Of a DNA stretch of 64,000 bases, positions 8,215 through 15,951 are shown piece by piece. Under the pieces are notes generated by a model. The model had not been told where the DNA came from, did not search any database, and saw only the letters and a program-made list of their open reading frames with translations. The stretch covers positions 1,116,001 through 1,180,000 of the forward strand of contig NZ_VFNU01000001.1 in assembly GCF_006715725.1 (NCBI RefSeq), written 5' to 3'. The position numbers were made by a program, and so were the translations under genes. The number at the start of each line of letters is the position of its first letter. Positions within the stretch are counted from its first letter, which is position 1. The DNA is from Nocardioides sp. SLBN-35. Lineage in GTDB: Bacteria; Actinomycetota; Actinomycetes; Propionibacteriales; Nocardioidaceae.

Positions 8215-10488
8215 GTGGCCGACACCGCTTCCGCACCCGTACGCTCCGCACTCGACACCGTGGCCGTGGCGGCCGGTGACCCCGACCGGGAGCAGCCCTG
8301 GTCCGAGCTCGGCCTGAAGGCCGACGAGTACGAGCGGATCCGCGAGATCCTGGGCCGTCGCCCCACCGGCGCGGAGCTGGCGATGTACTCGGTCATGTGG
8401 AGCGAGCACTGCTCCTACAAGTCCTCCAAGGTGCACCTCAAGCAGTTCGGCGAGATCCCGCAGGAGACCCCGATCGGCCCGATGCTCGCGGGCATCGGCG
8501 AGAACGCCGGCGTCATCGACATCGGCCAGGGCTACGCGGTCAGCTTCAAGGTCGAGAGCCACAACCACCCGTCGTACGTCGAGCCCTACCAGGGTGCCGC
8601 GACCGGTGTCGGCGGCATCGTCCGCGACATCATCGCGATGGGTGCGCGTCCGGTCGCGGTCGTGGACCCGCTGCGCTTCGGCCCGCTCGACGCCGACGAC
8701 ACCCACCGCGTGCTGCCCGGGATCGTCGCGGGCGTCGGCGGCTACGGCAACTGCCTGGGCCTGCCCAACATCGGCGGCGAGGCCGTCTTCGACGAGACCT
8801 ACCTCGGCAACCCGCTCGTCAACGCGGGATGCATCGGGGTGCTGCGCCACGAGGACCTCCACCTCGCCAAGGCGTCCGGAGAGGGCAACCTCGTCGTCCT
8901 GTACGGCGCCCGCACCGGTGGCGACGGCATCGGCGGTGTCTCGGTGCTCGCCTCCGAGACCTTCGACGCCGACGGCCCGGCCAAGCGCCCGAGCGTCCAG
9001 GTCGGCGACCCGTTCATGGAGAAGCTGCTCATCGAGTGCACGCTGGAGCTGTTCCGGGCCGGCGTCGTCGCCGGCATCCAGGACCTCGGCGGCGCGGGCC
9101 TGTCCTGCGCGACCTCCGAGCTGGCGTCCGCCGGCGACGGCGGCATGCACGTCCACCTCGACAAGGTGCCGCTGCGCGACTCGACCCTCTCGCCCGAGGA
9201 GATCCTCATGAGCGAGAGCCAGGAGCGGATGATGGCGGTCGTCGAGCCCGGCGACATCGCCGCCTTCCTGGCGATCACCACCAAGTGGGACGTCGAGGCC
9301 TCGGTCATCGGCGAGGTCACCGAGACCGGCCGCCTGGTCATCGACTGGCACGGCGAGACCGTGGTCGACGTGCCCCCGCGGACCGTCGCGCACGACGGCC
9401 CCGTCTACGAGCGCCCGTTCGCCCGCCCGGAGTGGCAGGACGCGCTGCAGGCCGACGGTGCCGAGAAGCTCGCCCGGCCCACCACCGGCGACGAGCTGCG
9501 CGCCACCCTGCTCCAGCTGGTCGCCAGCCCCAACCTGTGCGACAAGTCGTGGATCACCGACCAGTACGACCGCTACGTCCAGGGCAACACCGTCCTCGCG
9601 CAGCCGGCCGACTCCGGCATGGTCCGCGTCGACGAGGAGACCCACCTCGGGGTGTCGATCTCCACCGACTGCAACGGCCGCTTCGCCAAGCTCGACCCGT
9701 ACGCCGGCGCCCAGCTCGCGCTCGCCGAGGCCTACCGCAACGTCGCCACCGGCGGCGCGCTGCCGCTGGCGGTCTCCGACTGCCTCAACTTCGGCTCGCC
9801 CGAGGACCCGGCCGTGATGTGGCAGTTCGCCGAGGCCTGCCGAGGCCTGAAGGACGCCTGCCTCGAGCTCGGCATCCCGGTCACCGGCGGCAATGTCAGC
9901 CTCTACAACCAGACCGGCGAGACCGCGATCCTGCCGACCCCCGTCGTCGCCGTGCTCGGCGTGATCGAGGACGTGCGTCGTCGTACCCCCTCGTCCTTCC
10001 AGGCCGCCGACGAGCGGATCGTGCTGCTCGGCACCACCCGCGAGGAGCTGTCCGGCTCGGAGTGGGCCAACGTCGCCCACGGCCACCTCGGCGGCCTGCC
10101 GCCGCGGGTCGACCTGCGTGCCGAGCGCAACCTCGCCCGCCTGCTCAAGGACCTCGTCGGCATCGCGACCAGCGCCCACGACCTCTCCGACGGCGGCCTG
10201 GCCCAGGCCCTCGCCGAGGCGGCCATGGTCAGCGGGATCGGCGCGCGGGTCGAGCTCGAGGGCGACGCCTTCGTCGGCCTGTACGCCGAGTCCGCCGCCC
10301 GCGCGGTCGTCACCGTCGCCGCCGGCGACCTCGACGAGCTGCGTGCGCTGTGCGCGCGCCACGACGTCCCCCTGACCGAGCTCGGCGCCACCGGTGGCGA
10401 CGTGCTCGCGGTCGAGGGGCAGTTCGAGGTGGCGCTCGGCGAGCTGCGCGACGCGTGGAGCGCGACGCTGCCCACCGCGCTGGGCTGA
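8215..10488 (+). CDS. purL: Phosphoribosylformylglycinamidine synthase, PurL subunit
   Basis: A 757-residue small-type PurL that makes FGAM from FGAR, ATP and the ammonia delivered by PurQ through PurS. Visible motifs include [11 protein letters not shown] (61-71), the catalytic-region SHNHPS (115-120), [21 protein letters not shown] and SGMVRVDE. The roughly 750-residue size matches the PurS-dependent form. GTG 8215 is chosen because it is preceded by a -10 box and starts just before the conserved region; earlier in-frame codons run through the inverted repeat. The 3' end converges on a lipoprotein gene across a short hairpin. Confidence 0.95.
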   Translation: MADTASAPVRSALDTVAVAAGDPDREQPWSELGLKADEYERIREILGRRPTGAELAMYSVMWSEHCSYKSSKVHLKQFGEIPQETPIGPMLAGIGENAGVIDIGQGYAVSFKVESHNHPSYVEPYQGAATGVGGIVRDIIAMGARPVAVVDPLRFGPLDADDTHRVLPGIVAGVGGYGNCLGLPNIGGEAVFDETYLGNPLVNAGCIGVLRHEDLHLAKASGEGNLVVLYGARTGGDGIGGVSVLASETFDADGPAKRPSVQVGDPFMEKLLIECTLELFRAGVVAGIQDLGGAGLSCATSELASAGDGGMHVHLDKVPLRDSTLSPEEILMSESQERMMAVVEPGDIAAFLAITTKWDVEASVIGEVTETGRLVIDWHGETVVDVPPRTVAHDGPVYERPFARPEWQDALQADGAEKLARPTTGDELRATLLQLVASPNLCDKSWITDQYDRYVQGNTVLAQPADSGMVRVDEETHLGVSISTDCNGRFAKLDPYAGAQLALAEAYRNVATGGALPLAVSDCLNFGSPEDPAVMWQFAEACRGLKDACLELGIPVTGGNVSLYNQTGETAILPTPVVAVLGVIEDVRRRTPSSFQAADERIVLLGTTREELSGSEWANVAHGHLGGLPPRVDLRAERNLARLLKDLVGIATSAHDLSDGGLAQALAEAAMVSGIGARVELEGDAFVGLYAESAARAVVTVAAGDLDELRALCARHDVPLTELGATGGDVLAVEGQFEVALGELRDAWSATLPTALG

Positions 10489-10501
10489 GCCGAATCGACC
10501 G

Positions 10502-10524
10502 GGCGCGCCTACTTCAGGCGCGCC
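10502..10524. terminator. Terminator-type hairpin between purL and lipoprotein gene
   Basis: GGCGCGCCT (10502-10510) and AGGCGCGCC (10516-10524) form a 9-bp perfect stem with a 5-base loop. The stem spans the stop codon of the minus-strand lipoprotein gene. It can serve purL and, in reverse, the lipoprotein gene. No T-run is present. Confidence 0.6.
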
Positions 10525-11549
10525 GTGGCGTTGACCTTCAGGTCCAGGGTGTCCGTCGCCTCGCTGCCGCCGAAGACGGTGGCCAGGCGCAGGTCGAAGT
10601 CCTGCTCGATCGCCAGCGCCCGCGACGGCTTGCCCTCGACGTCGAAGACGACCTTGAACTCGGTGGTGCAGGCGCCGCTGTTGGTCAGGTCCGGGCAGGC
10701 GGTGTTGGTCGAGTTCCGGATCACGTGGGCGGCCTCGACGTCGCCGAGCCGGTAGCTGCTCTCGACGTTGTCGGCGTAGTAGACCGCACCTGACTTGAGG
10801 TCGTCGGCGACCTCGGTCCAGCGGCCGAGCGTGGTCCGCACGGTCACCACCCGCCAGCTGTGGCCCTCCGCCGCCCAGGCGTCGCCGGCGTACGGCAGGT
10901 CGACCGGGCGGGTCACGGTGCAGGTGAACTCCGGCGCGCGCGGCGTCGTCCGCCCGAACTCGACCTCCGGTGAGCACGGGAAGCGCTTCGCGCGGGGCTT
11001 GGTGATGTCGTAGAGCGGGGCCGCTCGGCCCTCCTCGACCTCGCCGCTGGCCAGGTCGACCTTCTGGGTGACGCCGTCGAAGTCGACGTCGAGCTTCGGG
11101 TCGGCGCCGGTGCCGGACACCAGCACGTAGAACGAGCTGGAGCCCTCGCCCGTGAGCTCCGGGGCCGGGATCCGGTACGACGCCCCGTCGGCCACCAGGT
11201 CGATCACCGGGCTCGCATCGGTCGTGAGGTAGCCGGACAGTGCGCCGAAGGTGGCGGCGTCGTACTGCCAGGTGATCGGCACGAACGCACTGCCCTCCGG
11301 GGCCACGACCTTCGCGACCTGGCGGGTGTCGGCTGCCGAGATCTCCGTGACCGGCTTGCCCGCGGTCACCTCGAGGCGCCCCACCGGCAGGGCCACGACG
11401 GACTCGACGCCCTGTCCGGAGAACTGGGCGTCGTCCGCAGCGGCCACCACGTCGCCGACCTCGATCCCGCTGTCGCCCCCGCACGCAGCGAGGACGGGCG
11501 CGAGCAGGAGCAGACCGAGCAGGCCCGTGGAGCTGCGACGAAGGAGCAT
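10509..11549 (-). CDS. Lipoprotein of unknown function
   Basis: A 346-residue predicted lipoprotein with a basic start, a hydrophobic stretch and the lipobox LAAC (Cys23). It should therefore be anchored on the outer face of the membrane. The mature part is acidic with beta-rich segments and four later cysteines (in RFPCSPE, FTCTV, TACPDL and GACTTEF) that could form two disulfides. I do not recognise a domain. The start at 11549 is favoured because a CACAAT -10 box on this strand (11557-11562) ends 7 bases before it; an ATG at 11558 would begin inside that box. It lies 23 bases downstream of the MFS gene on the same strand. Confidence 0.75.
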   Translation of the reverse strand: MLLRRSSTGLLGLLLLAPVLAACGGDSGIEVGDVVAAADDAQFSGQGVESVVALPVGRLEVTAGKPVTEISAADTRQVAKVVAPEGSAFVPITWQYDAATFGALSGYLTTDASPVIDLVADGASYRIPAPELTGEGSSSFYVLVSGTGADPKLDVDFDGVTQKVDLASGEVEEGRAAPLYDITKPRAKRFPCSPEVEFGRTTPRAPEFTCTVTRPVDLPYAGDAWAAEGHSWRVVTVRTTLGRWTEVADDLKSGAVYYADNVESSYRLGDVEAAHVIRNSTNTACPDLTNSGACTTEFKVVFDVEGKPSRALAIEQDFDLRLATVFGGSEATDTLDLKVNATARLK

Positions 11550-11556
11550 GGGCCCC

Positions 11557-11562
11557 ATTGTG
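11557..11562 (-). promoter_or_regulatory. -10 box of leaderless lipoprotein promoter
   Basis: Read on the minus strand, CACAAT is followed by 7 bases and then the ATG at 11549. This deviates from TAnnnT at the first base. Confidence 0.4.
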
Positions 11563-11572
11563 GTGGTCGCGG

Positions 11573-12844
11573 TCACGCGGCGTGTGCGGGACTCCGATCC
11601 GGAGGGGTGAGCGGTGTCCACCGCGAGGGCCGCGGCACCGCACGGACCGACCGCGACAAGGTGGGCACGAGTGCGACGGCAGCGGTCAGCGCGCCGAGGG
11701 CGAGCACGGCGTCCCGGCCGCCGAGCAGGGTGAGCAGGGCGCCGGCCAGCGCGGGGGCGAGCGGGATGGTCAGCATCGACACCGCCTGCATCGACGCCTG
11801 CATCCGCCCGACCAGGTCGGGCGGCGTGATCGCGAGGCGGTACGAGCCGAGGGCCGCGTTGCCGGCCGGGTTGAGGAGCATGCCGGCCGAGGAGGCGAGG
11901 GCGAGCGACCACGGGTGGTTCCACAGCGCGAGGGGTACGGCGAGCGGCACGAAGCTCCACGCCACGACCACCACGAGTGCGCCGGTCGCGCACCGCTCGA
12001 TGAGGACCGGCGCGGCGAGCGCGCCGAGGATGCCGAAGGTGCCGATCGCGGTCTCCGCCAGCCCGATCTGCCAGGCCGGGAAGCCGGCCTCGACCAGGCG
12101 CAGCAGCGAGACGAAGAAGAGCGCGTTGACCACCAGGTTGGCCGCCGGCGACCAGCACAGCACGATCCGCAGGAACCGGTGGCCCCACAGGAACCGCAGG
12201 CCCTCGCCGAGGTCCCGCAGCGGGCGGCCGGGGACGCCCGGGGCGGCGGTCCGCGGCTCGGGGGAGAGGTCGGTGCGGACCCGGCCGAGCAGCACCCAGC
12301 TCAGCGCGTAGGTGACGGCGTCCGCGGCGAACGGCGCCCACCGCGCGACGCCGTACAGCGCGCCCCCGAGGGGACCGCCGAGCAGGCTCGCGATGTGCTG
12401 GCGCGCCTGTTGCTGGCTGAGCGCGGTGGGCAGCTCCACGCGGTCGACGACCCGGCGGATCGCGGAGTTCTCGGCCGGGAGGAACAGCCCCGCGACCAGG
12501 CCGCTGGCGACGGCGACGGCGAGCAGGTGGGGGAGGGCGAGCCGGCCGGCCACGCCCGCGGCGACCAGTGAGGCGTGCAGGACGACGCCGGCGCCGAGGG
12601 AGAGGCGCATCAGGCGCAGCCGGTGGTACCGGTCGGCGAGCACGCCCGCGGGCAGCAGCATCACCACCATGCCGAGCAGGTACGCCGCCTCGGCCGCCGC
12701 GGCCCACAGTGCCGACCCGCTGAGCGCATAGGCCACCAGAGGCAGCGCGAAGGTCGTGATGCGGGTGCCGAGCTCGGAGACGGTCGCCGCGATCCAGAGC
12801 GCGGTGAAGTCGTGGTTGCGCGCCAGCGAGCGGTAGGACGACAT
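11573..12844 (-). CDS. MFS exporter (EntS/MFS_3-like)
   Basis: A 423-residue major facilitator with about 12 membrane segments. It has the loop 2-3 signature GVLADRYHRLRLM and begins SLARNHDFTALWIAATVSEL, typical of the MFS_3 enterobactin-exporter-like group. It is divergent from an ArsR-like repressor gene. The 67-bp space between them holds two TTGCGCAA sites, so the pair resembles a repressor-controlled efflux module. The exported compound is unknown. A TATGGT -10 box on the minus strand (12851-12856) ends 6 bases before ATG 12844, which supports this start. Confidence 0.88.
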   Translation of the reverse strand: MSSYRSLARNHDFTALWIAATVSELGTRITTFALPLVAYALSGSALWAAAAEAAYLLGMVVMLLPAGVLADRYHRLRLMRLSLGAGVVLHASLVAAGVAGRLALPHLLAVAVASGLVAGLFLPAENSAIRRVVDRVELPTALSQQQARQHIASLLGGPLGGALYGVARWAPFAADAVTYALSWVLLGRVRTDLSPEPRTAAPGVPGRPLRDLGEGLRFLWGHRFLRIVLCWSPAANLVVNALFFVSLLRLVEAGFPAWQIGLAETAIGTFGILGALAAPVLIERCATGALVVVVAWSFVPLAVPLALWNHPWSLALASSAGMLLNPAGNAALGSYRLAITPPDLVGRMQASMQAVSMLTIPLAPALAGALLTLLGGRDAVLALGALTAAVALVPTLSRSVRAVPRPSRWTPLTPPDRSPAHAA

Positions 12845-12850
12845 TCCCGC

Positions 12851-12856
12851 ACCATA
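12851..12856 (-). promoter_or_regulatory. -10 box of leaderless MFS promoter
   Basis: On the minus strand TATGGT is followed by 6 bases and then ATG. The TTGCGCAA sites lie immediately upstream. Confidence 0.5.
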
Positions 12857-12858
12857 TG

Positions 12859-12880
12859 TTGCGCAACACATATTGCGCAA
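12859..12880. promoter_or_regulatory. Twin palindromic operator (two TTGCGCAA sites) between MFS and ArsR-like genes
   Basis: TTGCGCAA occurs at 12859-12866 (inside the longer palindrome TGTTGCGCAACA) and again at 12873-12880 (inside ATTGCGCAAT). The centres are 14 bp apart. The sites lie between the divergent -10 boxes of the MFS and regulator genes, the expected place for autoregulation by the adjacent ArsR-like protein. Confidence 0.65.
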
Positions 12881-12899
12881 TGAGTCCTGCGGATGTCGG

Positions 12900-12905
12900 T
12901 AGGGT
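12900..12905 (+). promoter_or_regulatory. -10 box of leaderless regulator promoter
   Basis: TAGGGT ends 6 bases before ATG 12912, with no Shine-Dalgarno sequence between. Confidence 0.5.
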
Positions 12906-12911
12906 GGTGCC

Positions 12912-13475
12912 ATGGTGATGTACGACGACCCGCGGATCCTCCGCGCGATCGCGCACCCCACCCGCAACCGGGTGCTCCACGAGCTCTCCGCGGCGGGCTC
13001 GATGCGCGCCGCCGACATCGCCCGGGTCCTCGACATCCCGGCCAACCAGGCCAGCTTCCACCTGCGCCAGCTGGCGAAGTACGGCCTGGTCGAGGATGAC
13101 CCCGACGCCGCGCGCGACCGCCGCGACCGGGTCTGGCGGCTGGTCGACCCCGACGGGATCCGGTTCCGCACCGCCGACATGCTCGCCCAGCCGGGTGGCC
13201 GTGCGGCGTACGCCGTCTTCCGGCGCAACGCCGTCGCCCACGGCCAGCACCTCGTCGAGCGCGCCTTCGCCGTCGCCGACGACGCCGAGCAGCCGGGCCG
13301 TAGCGTCTCGGAGTGGTCGCTCCTGCTCAGTCCCGACGAGGCCCGCGAGCTGATGGACGAGCTCATCGAGGTCGTCGAGCGCCGGCGCGAGGCCGGCCGC
13401 GAGCACGGTCCCGGCGAGGGGCGCGAGACCTACTCGGTGCTCCAGCTCATCCAGCCCTACCCCGAGGACCTCTGA
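12912..13475 (+). CDS. ArsR-like winged-helix transcriptional regulator
   Basis: A 187-residue protein. Residues about 5-80 form an ArsR-like winged helix: ILRAIAHPTRNRVLHELSAA, MRAADIARVLDIPANQASFH, LRQLAKYGLVEDDPD. The C-terminal half is helical and holds a predicted dimer or effector region without recognisable metal-binding cysteines. It is divergent from the MFS exporter with the twin TTGCGCAA palindromes between, so it probably represses the exporter and itself. The sterol-carrier-like gene starts 2 bases after its stop and is likely co-transcribed. Confidence 0.85.
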   Translation: MVMYDDPRILRAIAHPTRNRVLHELSAAGSMRAADIARVLDIPANQASFHLRQLAKYGLVEDDPDAARDRRDRVWRLVDPDGIRFRTADMLAQPGGRAAYAVFRRNAVAHGQHLVERAFAVADDAEQPGRSVSEWSLLLSPDEARELMDELIEVVERRREAGREHGPGEGRETYSVLQLIQPYPEDL

Positions 13476-13476
13476 C

Positions 13477-13836
13477 ATGCCCGCCCGGCTCAAGCCCGCC
13501 CCTGCCGCCGAGGTCGCCGCGGCCCTGGCCCGCCTCGATGCGGGTACGGCGCAGCGCGCCGACCTGCGGCTGCTCACCAAGCACTTCCTCGCCCTGCTCG
13601 AGACCCTCGCCCCGGGCCGCTCGGTCGAGGTCCGGGTGCCGCCGTACGCCGCCGTGCAGGTGATCGAGGGCGTGCGGCACACCCGCGGCACCCCGCCCGC
13701 CGTCATCGAGACCGACGCCGCCACCTGGATCGCGCTCGCGACGGGCCGGCTCGCGTGGACCGACGCCGTCGAGAGCGCGCGGGTGCAGGCCAGCGGGGAG
13801 CGGACCGACCTGACGCTCTACCTGCCGCTGGGATAG
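13477..13836 (+). CDS. Sterol-carrier-family (SCP2-like) small protein
   Basis: A 119-residue cytosolic protein resembling the bacterial sterol-carrier orthologue family: VRVPPYAAVQVIEGVRHTRG, PPAVIETDAATWIALATGRL, LYLPLG. SCP2-like folds bind lipids or hydrophobic ligands; the ligand here is unknown. It starts 2 bases after the ArsR-like regulator and converges with a lipoprotein gene, leaving only 3 bases between stops. Homologues are often found near purF/purM in actinobacteria, as here. Confidence 0.72.
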   Translation: MPARLKPAPAAEVAAALARLDAGTAQRADLRLLTKHFLALLETLAPGRSVEVRVPPYAAVQVIEGVRHTRGTPPAVIETDAATWIALATGRLAWTDAVESARVQASGERTDLTLYLPLG

Positions 13837-13839
13837 GCC

Positions 13840-14388
13840 TCAGCCCTCCGCGCCCTCCAGGGCGTCGGCCAGCGCCTCGGCCTCGTCGCGGTCCAGGTCG
13901 CCGGCGATCTGCACCTTGCCGTCAGTGATCGCGGACTGGATGACGGGCGCGGTGACGATCCGCCCGCCGGTCACGATCGCCACCTGCTGCTGGGTCCCGA
14001 CCAGCTCGCGGGTGATGGCCTCGAAGGTCGTGGTCGCCTCGTCGTCGAGCTCGACGGCGACCGTCCAGCCGCCGCCGTCGGGGCTCATCGCAGCCTCGGC
14101 GTCGTCGACGCCGCCGACGATCTCGGCCGGCGCCAGCCGGTGGGCGGTGCCCTCGTCGTCGCAGGCGATCGCCTCCGCCGCCGGGTCCGGCTGCACCGCC
14201 GGGCCGGGGCAGGCGTCGGTCGTCTGCTCGAGGACGCGGCGGAACTGCACGGGCTCGGCCGGCGTACCGCCGTCGCCGCGCTCGGTGTCGTCGCTGTCGT
14301 CGCTGTCGTCGCCGCCGCCGCACGCGGCGAGGGCGAGGACGAGGGTCGCCGCGGTGGTCATGGCCGTGAGGGTCCGAGAAAGTGCCAT
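13840..14388 (-). CDS. Lipoprotein with an isolated SecD P1-head-like domain
   Basis: A 182-residue predicted lipoprotein (lipobox LAAC, Cys23) followed by a low-complexity GGGDDSDDSDD linker. Residues about 105-180 (ELDDEATTTFEAITRELVG, QVAIVTGGRIVTAPVIQSAI, KVQIAGDLDRDEAEALADAL) align by eye with the first periplasmic head domain of the protein-export factor SecD. No SecD membrane segments are present. The role is unknown; a binding function at the outer face of the membrane is plausible. It diverges from the M20 peptidase gene across 30 bp. Confidence 0.75.
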   Translation of the reverse strand: MALSRTLTAMTTAATLVLALAACGGGDDSDDSDDTERGDGGTPAEPVQFRRVLEQTTDACPGPAVQPDPAAEAIACDDEGTAHRLAPAEIVGGVDDAEAAMSPDGGGWTVAVELDDEATTTFEAITRELVGTQQQVAIVTGGRIVTAPVIQSAITDGKVQIAGDLDRDEAEALADALEGAEG

Positions 14389-14405
14389 GCCTCGATGCTG
14401 CCCCA

Positions 14406-14411
14406 TAGATT
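14406..14411 (+). promoter_or_regulatory. -10 box of leaderless M20 peptidase promoter
   Basis: TAGATT ends 7 bases before ATG 14419. Confidence 0.5.
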
Positions 14412-14418
14412 GGCGGGC

Positions 14419-15771
14419 ATGACCGGACCCGTCTCCACCACCGACCTGCGTACGCGCCTCGCCGAGATCCTCCCGGGTGTCCGATCGGACCTCGAGGCCC
14501 TCGTCCGCATCCAGTCCGTCAGCGCCGACCCCGCCCGCCTCGACCAGGTCGAGGTGAGCGCCCAGGCCACTGCTGACCTGTTCGCCGCGGAGGGCGTCGA
14601 CGTGCGGATCGTGCGCGCCTTCGACGGCGCCCCGCCCGCCATCATCGGGGAGAAGAAGGGGCCCGAGGGTGCGCCCACGGTGCTCCTCTACGCCCACCAC
14701 GACGTGCAGCCCGAGAACGACCACGCCGAGTGGGACTCCCCGCCGTGGGAGCCCACCGAGCGCGACGGCCGGCTCTACGGGCGCGGCGCCGCCGACGACA
14801 AGGCCGGCATCCTCACCCACGTCGCCGCGCTGCGGATGCTCGGCGACGACCTGCCGGTCACCGTCCGGCTGTTCATCGAGGGCGAGGAGGAGGTCGCCAG
14901 CGCGACCCTCCCGCAGCTGCTGCAGAAGTACGTCGAGGAGCTGCGCTCCGACGTCATCGTGATCGCCGACTCCGGCAACTGGGACATCGGCGTCCCGGCG
15001 CTCACCACCAGCCTGCGCGGCCTGGTCCGCGTCAACGTCGAGGTCCGTACCCTCAGCCACGCCGTCCACCAGGGCATGTGGGGCGGCCTGGTCCCCGACG
15101 CCCTGATCACCCTGTCGCGGCTGATCGCGAGCCTCCACGACGACGCCGGCAACGTCGCTGTCGCGGGCCTGCACTCCGGGCCCGCCGCCGACGTCGAGTA
15201 CCCCGAGGAGCGGCTCCGCGCCGAGTCCGGGGTCGCCGAGGGCGTCGAGTGGATCGGCTCCGGCCCGGCCGTCGAGCGGCTGTGGACCAAGCCCGCGCTG
15301 TCGGTCATCGGCCTCGACGCCCCCAAGGTCGACGGCTCGTCCAACACCCTCATCCCGTCGGCCCGCGCCCGCCTCGCGCTGCGCACGGCGCCCGGCGAGA
15401 CCTCCGAGAACGCCCTCGCCTGCCTGCGCGCCCACCTCGAGAAGCAGGTCCCGTGGGGCGCGCAGCTCACCATCGACGTCGTCGACACCGGCGAGCCGAT
15501 CGCGCTCGAGGTCACCGGTCCGGCGTACGACGCCGCGCGGGCCGCGTTCACCGAGGCCTGGGACGGCACCGCCCCGGTCGACATGGGCGTCGGCGGCTCG
15601 ATCCCGTTCATCGCGGAGTTCCTCGAGTCCTTCCCGCAGGCCTCCGTGCTGGTGACCGGCGTCGAGGACCCCGACACCCGCGCCCACGGCCCCAACGAGG
15701 GACTGCACCTCGCCGAGTTCGAGAAGGTGCTGCTCGCCGAGGCGCTGCTGCTGCGCAACCTCGGCGCCTGA
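14419..15771 (+). CDS. M20-family metallopeptidase (dipeptidase)
   Basis: A 450-residue cytosolic zinc peptidase of the M20/ArgE/CPG2 family, in the dipeptidase subgroup. Zinc and catalytic positions are visible: His93-x-Asp95 (YAHHDVQPE), Asp126 in GRGAADDKAG, and the Glu pair in FIEGEEEVAS (156-157). The dimerisation domain lies in the middle (about 200-320), with HxVHQGMWGG typical of the group. It hydrolyses small peptides or N-acyl amino acids; the exact substrate cannot be told. The start follows a -10 box by 7 bases. The gene ends just before a large inverted repeat. Confidence 0.9.
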   Translation: MTGPVSTTDLRTRLAEILPGVRSDLEALVRIQSVSADPARLDQVEVSAQATADLFAAEGVDVRIVRAFDGAPPAIIGEKKGPEGAPTVLLYAHHDVQPENDHAEWDSPPWEPTERDGRLYGRGAADDKAGILTHVAALRMLGDDLPVTVRLFIEGEEEVASATLPQLLQKYVEELRSDVIVIADSGNWDIGVPALTTSLRGLVRVNVEVRTLSHAVHQGMWGGLVPDALITLSRLIASLHDDAGNVAVAGLHSGPAADVEYPEERLRAESGVAEGVEWIGSGPAVERLWTKPALSVIGLDAPKVDGSSNTLIPSARARLALRTAPGETSENALACLRAHLEKQVPWGAQLTIDVVDTGEPIALEVTGPAYDAARAAFTEAWDGTAPVDMGVGGSIPFIAEFLESFPQASVLVTGVEDPDTRAHGPNEGLHLAEFEKVLLAEALLLRNLGA

Positions 15772-15780
15772 CCTCGCGTC

Positions 15781-15912
15781 GAGTTGCCCCTGACTCACCG
15801 TTGAGTTGCCGCATCCTCACGTCCGAGTTGCCACTTCGATCGGCCGCCGGCGCAGGAATCGGCAACTCAACGGTGAGGATGCGGCAACTCAACGGTGAGG
15901 ACGGGGCAACTC
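15781..15912. repeat. Inverted repeat with 52-base arms built from a 22-base periodic motif
   Basis: GAGTTGCC occurs at 15781, 15803 and 15825 (22-base steps). Its complement GGCAACTC occurs at 15861, 15883 and 15905 (again 22-base steps). Between copies the sequence is also partly conserved (CTCACCGTT and its complement AACGGTGAG). The two 52-base arms are separated by 28 bases. The element lies between the M20 peptidase stop and the promoter of the next gene on the same strand. It could fold as a long stem or be a multi-site protein-binding array. Confidence 0.75.
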
Positions 15913-15938
15913 GAACTGGCTTAAGTGCAGTGATTCGC

Positions 15939-15944
15939 TAGACT
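15939..15944 (+). promoter_or_regulatory. -10 box of leaderless promoter for FAD/NAD(P)-binding protein
   Basis: TAGACT ends 7 bases before ATG 15952. Confidence 0.5.
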
Positions 15945-15951
15945 CACTCGC

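Noticed and set aside
8095-11643. 1182-codon open frame antisense to purL
   Set aside because: It has no recognisable domains and mirrors the codon bias of purL; purL itself is certain.
15781-15912. 22-base periodic words as a CRISPR array
   Set aside because: Spacer positions are themselves conserved and the second half is inverted, which CRISPR arrays do not show.
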